Positions 60,201 to 64,000 of a stretch of DNA of 64,000 nucleotides are shown in pieces. The notes under the pieces are model-generated. The model searched no databases. It had not been told where the DNA came from and worked only from the letters and a program-made list of their open reading frames with translations. This DNA is from Caenorhabditis remanei. Taxonomy: Eukaryota > Nematoda > Chromadorea > Rhabditida > Rhabditidae. The stretch lies in NCBI RefSeq assembly GCF_010183535.1, contig NC_071328.1, positions 992,001 to 1,056,000 of the forward strand, written 5' to 3'. Both the position numbers and the translations under genes were made by a program. Position 1 is the stretch's first letter. Each line of letters begins with the position of its first letter.

Positions 60201-63182
60201 TGCCTATGGCCGAGTTTTAGGTTTCTCGGCCACCAAGTAAATTTTCTAGGCCACGATCAGTTTTCAGCGATTTTTAAGGTTTTTGAGTAAAAACCACCCA
60301 ATGTTCACGATTTTTCACTCAAAAATCGATAAAAAATGACCAAAAAGTCGCCATTTTTGAGCTTGGTGGCCTAGATTTGGGTTTCTAGGCCACCAATGCA
60401 TTTTCAGCTTAAATTTACCCGAAAAAGTTGTATTTTTGGTTTAAAAAACCTCGAAAATCCAAATTTTTATTTCAATTTTTTCAACTTTTCCGCTCAAATT
60501 AACTTTAAAATTATATTTTTAACCAAACAACCAAAAATCCCATTTTTATCACGTTTTCGTCTAAAGACACTCAATTTTTGCGATTTTCATCTCAAATTCA
60601 CTTGAAACGTTCGATTTTTGTTCAGAAAACCTGGAAAAATCAAAATTTTCACCTGGAAAAACTGCAATTTTCGCTTGAAAATCTCTTTTCATCCATTTTT
60701 TCGTCGAAAAACCTCCTATTTTTTCTATTTTTGCTCAAATTTACCCGAAAAAGTTCAATTTTTGTTCAGAAAACCTGGAAAAGTCGCAATTTTTCGATTA
60801 AAAATCTCATTTTTATCTTAATTTTTACGATTGTTCCGCCCAAAAAAGCACCAGTCCTTATATGGCCTAACTTTCCTGATTGTTGGTTTTCTAGGCCACC
60901 GATCTCAAAATTGCATTTCTAGCTCAAATTTACAAGAAAAAGTTCAATTTTTGGGTGAACAACTTAGATAAATTCAGATTTTCGCTTAAAAATCTGACTT
61001 TCATCCCTTGTTTCGTCGAAAAACCTCAAATTTTCGCTATTTTTGCTCAAATTTACCCAAAAAAGTCGCAATTGTTCTCTTAAAAATCTCATTTTTATCA
61101 CTTTTATCGTCGAAAACCCTCCAATTTTCGCTATTTTTGCTCAAATTTACCCAAAAAAGTTCAATTTTTGATCAAAAACCCTCGAAAAGTCGCAATTTTT
61201 TGCTTAAAAACATCATTTTTATATCTATTTTTTGCTCAAAAACCGCCAATTTTTCCAGCTGGCTTCTCTCTCAGTGATTGGAACAATCAAATGGATATTC
61301 CGTATCAGAAGTCGTAAACTAAACGACGCTTTTTGATAATTTTTTGAATTTTTTCGTGAAAAAGTCAAATTTTCGACTATCATTCAGAATTAGAAGAAAT
61401 TCTGAAAAATAGTCAAAAATGGTCACATTTTCTATGAAAAATTGAAAAAATTTTGGAAAAAATGGTCATTTTTTGAAGTCGGGTCCGCCTTGTCAACTAT
61501 GCATTTTTATAACTTTTTTGGACTAAAAACTCCTAATTTTGGCGATTTTCAGCTCAAATTCACTTGAAAAGTTCGTTTTCTGTTCAGAAACCCTTGAAAT
61601 GTCACAATTTTCTCCTGGAAAACTGCAATTTTCGCTTAAAAATCTCATTTTTATCACTTTTATCGTCGAAAAAACCTCCAATTTTCGCTATTTTTGCTCA
61701 AATTTACCCGAAAAAGTCGCAATTGTTCTCTTAAAAATCTCATTTTTCGTCTAAAAAACCTCAAATTTTTAATGATTTTTCCAGCTGGCCTCTCTCTCAG
61801 TGATTGGAACAATCAAATGGATATTCCGTATCAGAAGTCGTAAACTAAACGAAGTGATGATCTACAAGTTGATAAAGAAGAAATTGGATGGCGAACCACT
61901 CGACTCGCGTCTCCAAGATCATCGCTACAATTTCGTCCATCACTATTTGTGTGCCGACGGAATTCTTCTCATTTATTTCATGATGGATACCAATGGATTC
62001 TTGAAAACGGAGGAGGTCATCGGAGCTCTATTCGATAAATATGTATCGGAAGCTGCCGCTTTACCGGTTGGTAGGGAGGAAAATGGCGGAAAAATTGCGA
62101 AAAATCGAGAAATTGGGCTGAAAATGCTCGAAAAATGACTCAAATTGAGCTAAAATCGCTTAAAATCGGCTCAGATCGCTCAAAAACGCACTAAAATTGA
62201 GTCGGGGGCGCCTTCGGCGCGAAATCGCTCTAAATCCGCTAAGACTATCTGGGGCGCGTGCAACGCGCGTCTCCACTTTTATAAATAGTCGAAATTCCTT
62301 GAAATATGCTGAAAATCACTAAAATTCACAGAAATTGAGTGATTCTGGGGCGCCTTTGACGCGATTTAGAAGCTGAAATCGCTTAAAATCGGCTTAAATC
62401 TAGCCTCTTGTCGTCTGGGGCGCCTGCGACGTGCTTGGATTGGAAAAAATGTCTGCAAATCATCATAAAAACGAGATTTTCGAAATTTTTAGAGCATTTG
62501 ATTCGAAATTCCGCAACTTTTTGTAATTTTTGACAGAAAACTACACTTTTCGTGACCTAGGAATCCGAAACTCGGCCATCTAGCGATTTTGAGCCGTTTT
62601 CAGATCAAAAATTGATGCAAAAGCCCAATCTTTCACCAAAACCGTGATGATGGCCGAGTTTTGGGTTTCTAGGCCACCAGTCGGAATTTTCTAGGCCATG
62701 ATCAATTTTCAGCGATTTTTGATGATTTTTGAGGGAGAAAAACTGCGAAAACCACGAAAAAAAGTTAGGTGGCCGAGTTTTGGATTTCTAGGCCATCAAT
62801 GGGGTTTTCTAGGCCATGATCAATTTTCAGCGATTTTGACGATTTTTAAAGGTTTTTTGGGTTAAAAACACCCAATTTACAGGATTTTTCTCTCAAAAAA
62901 GTCAATTTTTGAAGGTTTTCGCGTGAAAAATACTGTTTTTCTCGATTTTCTCACTATTTTTCACTCAAAAACTATCAAAAACTGTTTGTGGCCGAGTTTT
63001 GGGTTTCTAGGCCACCACTCATAACCCCCACCAGTTTCAGAGTGCGCCGGATCACGCGACGAGTCCACGAACCGGAGGTTATTCTGGTAAGAATTTGAAT
63101 AATTAAGTTAATTAATTATATTTAATTTTTAAAAATTCCAGAACTCAACTACTACGATCACCCGCAACAACACAAAATCTGA
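54269..63182 (+). CDS. Innexin gap-junction protein (INX-12/13-like)
   Basis: Seven exons join in phase to 434 aa: 54269-54455, 55810-56019, 57596-57879, 59613-59867, 61785-62066, 63041-63086 and 63142-63182. There are four membrane segments, at about residues 28-46, 106-126, 195-213 and 301-327. The innexin hallmark YYQWVPF is at 103-109. Paired extracellular cysteines sit at C55 and C75 (loop 1) and C273 and C291 (loop 2). The cytoplasmic tail contains the conserved LCADGILLIYFMMDTNGF. Hexamers form invertebrate gap junctions or hemichannels. The N-terminus MIWEIPIIGDFITKPF recalls the INX-12/13 group from memory, but no symbol is assigned. The start is the first ATG after an acceptor. The exon 5 donor CCG|GTTGGT is weak and was chosen because it keeps phase to the last exons. 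Intron 4 holds a partial exon 5 copy, and introns 2 and 3 hold inverted repeats. Confidence 0.92.
56779..56957. mobile_element. 179-bp MITE with 67-bp near-perfect arms
   Basis: The left arm starts TATTATGAATTCATTTTTAT and runs through a GC-rich core to GGCCACGCCCA. The right arm is its complement, ending AAATGAATTCATAATA. The loop is about 45 bp. The hybrid of AT-rich ends and a very GC-rich core (ACCGCGCCGCACTCGCGCGG) is unlike the host intron (innexin intron 2). Non-coding foldback element. Confidence 0.8.
58769..59265. repeat. Two copies of a palindrome-bearing intronic repeat
   Basis: 58769-58936 and about 59059-59265 share GGGCGGAG-CAGGTATGT, TTGAAAATGCGACGAGAAAG, GAGAGACGCAGAC, CACTCTCTCTCGTCGCATTT and AGCGCCCAAAGCG-CTCCATA. 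AAAATGCGACGAGA and TCTCGTCGCATTTT are inverted within each copy, so each can form a hairpin of about 80 bp. Located in innexin intron 3. Further GTGGGCGGAGCCT copies follow up to 59470. Confidence 0.8.
61259..61336 (+). pseudogene. Partial duplicate of innexin exon 5 with an early stop
   Basis: After TTTTTCCAG the sequence repeats the first 67 bases of true exon 5 (61785 onward) with one silent difference (GCT for GCC). It then diverges and reads AAC GAC GCT TTT TGA. The flanking intron is duplicated too (TTTTCGCTATTTTTGCTCAA at both places). If used from exon 4 it would add 25 residues and stop directly after the fourth membrane segment, giving a 337-aa innexin without its tail. It could be a non-functional remnant, an alternative last exon or a decay-triggering exon. 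No clear polyadenylation signal follows. Confidence 0.8.
62140..62460. other. Innexin intron 5, GGGGCGCCT-type short repeats
   Basis: GGGGCGCCTTCGGCGCG, GGGGCGCGTGCAACGCGCG, GGGGCGCCTTTGACGCG and GGGGCGCCTGCGACGTG occur about 60-150 bp apart, each a short imperfect palindrome in AT-rich sequence. No coding role is seen. Confidence 0.5.
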
Positions 63183-63189
63183 AAGGCAC

Positions 63190-63581
63190 AAACTACAAAC
63201 TACAGACTACAAACTACAAAAATCTCGACTTTTTTTCTTCTCACTCATCAATTATTGTTCTATTGTCTCCACGCCCACTTTTTTCTGATTGTTAAGCCCC
63301 GCCCACTTTTTCTTTAATTGTTATTACTCAACTTCATTATTATATATCATACAGGGGACCTGAATAGTGCATAATTTAATTTTTTGGGGGCGGGACATAA
63401 ATTTTGACTGAAATACTGTAAAAATGGGTGCCTAAATAGATAATTGGGTACAAATTATGCGAAAAAAATCAATAATTGGGGAAAACAGAAGGCACAAATC
63501 GATAATTATGGCCAAGGGGGAAATCACAGAAAAAAAATAACTTTTGAAAATTTTTCAGAAAAATATCACAAAAAATGAGGT
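63190..63581. other. Convergent 3' intergenic region
   Basis: About 400 bp between the innexin stop and the stop of the minus-strand gene. It begins with CACAAACTACAAACTACAGA repeats. It presumably holds the 3' ends of both genes. No canonical AATAAA was identified in either orientation with confidence. Confidence 0.5.
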
Positions 63582-63666
63582 TTAGACAATTAAAAGTCCA
63601 TTAGAATCGCCGGATTCGTCGACTTTTCCGATTTGAGCTTTTTCGAGAGCGAGAATTTCGATTCTT
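63582..63666 (-). CDS. Last coding exon of a convergent gene (partial)
   Basis: After a TTTTTCAG acceptor on the minus strand the frame reads [19 protein letters not shown], then DSNGLLIV and a stop at 63582-63584. One carried base at the 5' side implies a phase-1 intron. Upstream exons lie beyond the window or are not visible (63667-64000 is intron-like). The exon is too short to recognise. Confidence 0.55.
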
Positions 63667-64000
63667 CTGAAAAATGGGAGGATTAGGGTGCTGAAAAAGG
63701 GGCGGAGCTTAATTTTTTTGGGGTTTTTGTCTGAAAATGATAGTTTTCGCTAAAAATCGTAATTTTCAGCCAGTTTCAGTGCGAAAACAGTGAAAAATGA
63801 ACAAAATCGATTAAATTTCGAAAAAATTAGGCTCCGCCCCTTTTTGCAGATGCGGCGCGTTGCTTTTTCGTTTTGATGATTTTTCTCAATTTTTCGACTA
63901 AAAACTGCGTTTTCAGACAGTTTCAAGGGAAAAATCGTGTAAAACCATTGAAAAACGGTTCAAAATCAACAAAAATCAGTTAAAAATTGCTGAAAAGGGG

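Larger units (their letters stand above)
59970..63025. repeat. GGTGGCCTAG-GGGTTTCTAGGCCACC short inverted repeats
   Basis: GGCCTAGATTTGGGTTTCTA followed by GGCCACC recurs at about 59971, 60070 and 60367. Related forms, GGCCGAGTTTTGGGTTTCTA, lie at about 62651, 62770 and 62991. GGTGGCC and GGCCACC make each a small hairpin. Related single copies occur at 26700-27400 and 37900-38600. Intronic in the innexin. Confidence 0.65.

Overview
This window reads as nematode nuclear DNA from a Caenorhabditis species, most likely C. elegans or a very close relative. The support is direct. It has AT-rich introns with TTTCAG acceptors and GTAAGT/GTGAGT donors, a nematode-type cuticle collagen, an F-box/FBA_2 gene, an innexin, a four-CUB-domain gene matching the sol-1 architecture, and tRNA-Gly(UCC) copies. 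It also has dense families of short inverted-repeat elements. The richness in repeats suggests a repeat-laden chromosomal segment rather than a compact gene cluster. Species and chromosome are inference.

Layout. 0-3.2 kb: tandem ~720-bp repeat units, each with an internal palindrome. 5.1-6.3 kb (+): four-exon F-box gene. 6.6-9.8 kb (-): fumarase homologue that has lost most catalytic signatures, preceded by phase-compatible coiled-coil exons. 9.9-13.4 kb: repeated TACTGTAG/CTCCGCCC cassettes. 14.1-16.4 kb: a ~1-kb segment in two direct copies, with a doubtful two-exon micro-ORF on the minus strand. 16.6-22.3 kb: no confident gene, but a TAA-flanked MITE and a perfect 21-bp hairpin. 22.4-23.4 kb (-): single-exon cuticle collagen with a TATA box. 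24.3-35.1 kb (-): a 12-exon gene for a 586-aa, four-CUB-domain membrane protein (sol-1-like). Its introns hold three tRNA-Gly genes, a GC-rich inverted-repeat element, a large palindrome and several copies of a GAGATCCCGTCAC-ended element. 35-41 kb: repeats and G tracts, no gene seen. 41.6-45.9 kb (-): eight-exon TauE/SafE (TSUP) membrane protein. 46.5-51.7 kb: a ~5.2-kb satellite of about 39 units of 135 bp. 54.3-63.2 kb (+): seven-exon innexin of 434 aa, with a near-identical copy of the start of exon 5 inside intron 4. 63.58-63.67 kb (-): last exon of a convergent gene that leaves the window.

The genes do not form a pathway. Several are cell-surface proteins (CUB protein, TSUP transporter, innexin, collagen), but this looks like ordinary mixed gene content. 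The most unusual items are the inactive-looking fumarase with a possible coiled-coil front end, the innexin decoy exon that would give a tail-less four-TM channel, and the inverted duplications that carry tRNA or tRNA-like units.

All multi-exon models were built by eye from splice signals and reading phase. Exon junctions are given so they can be checked. No expression evidence was available.
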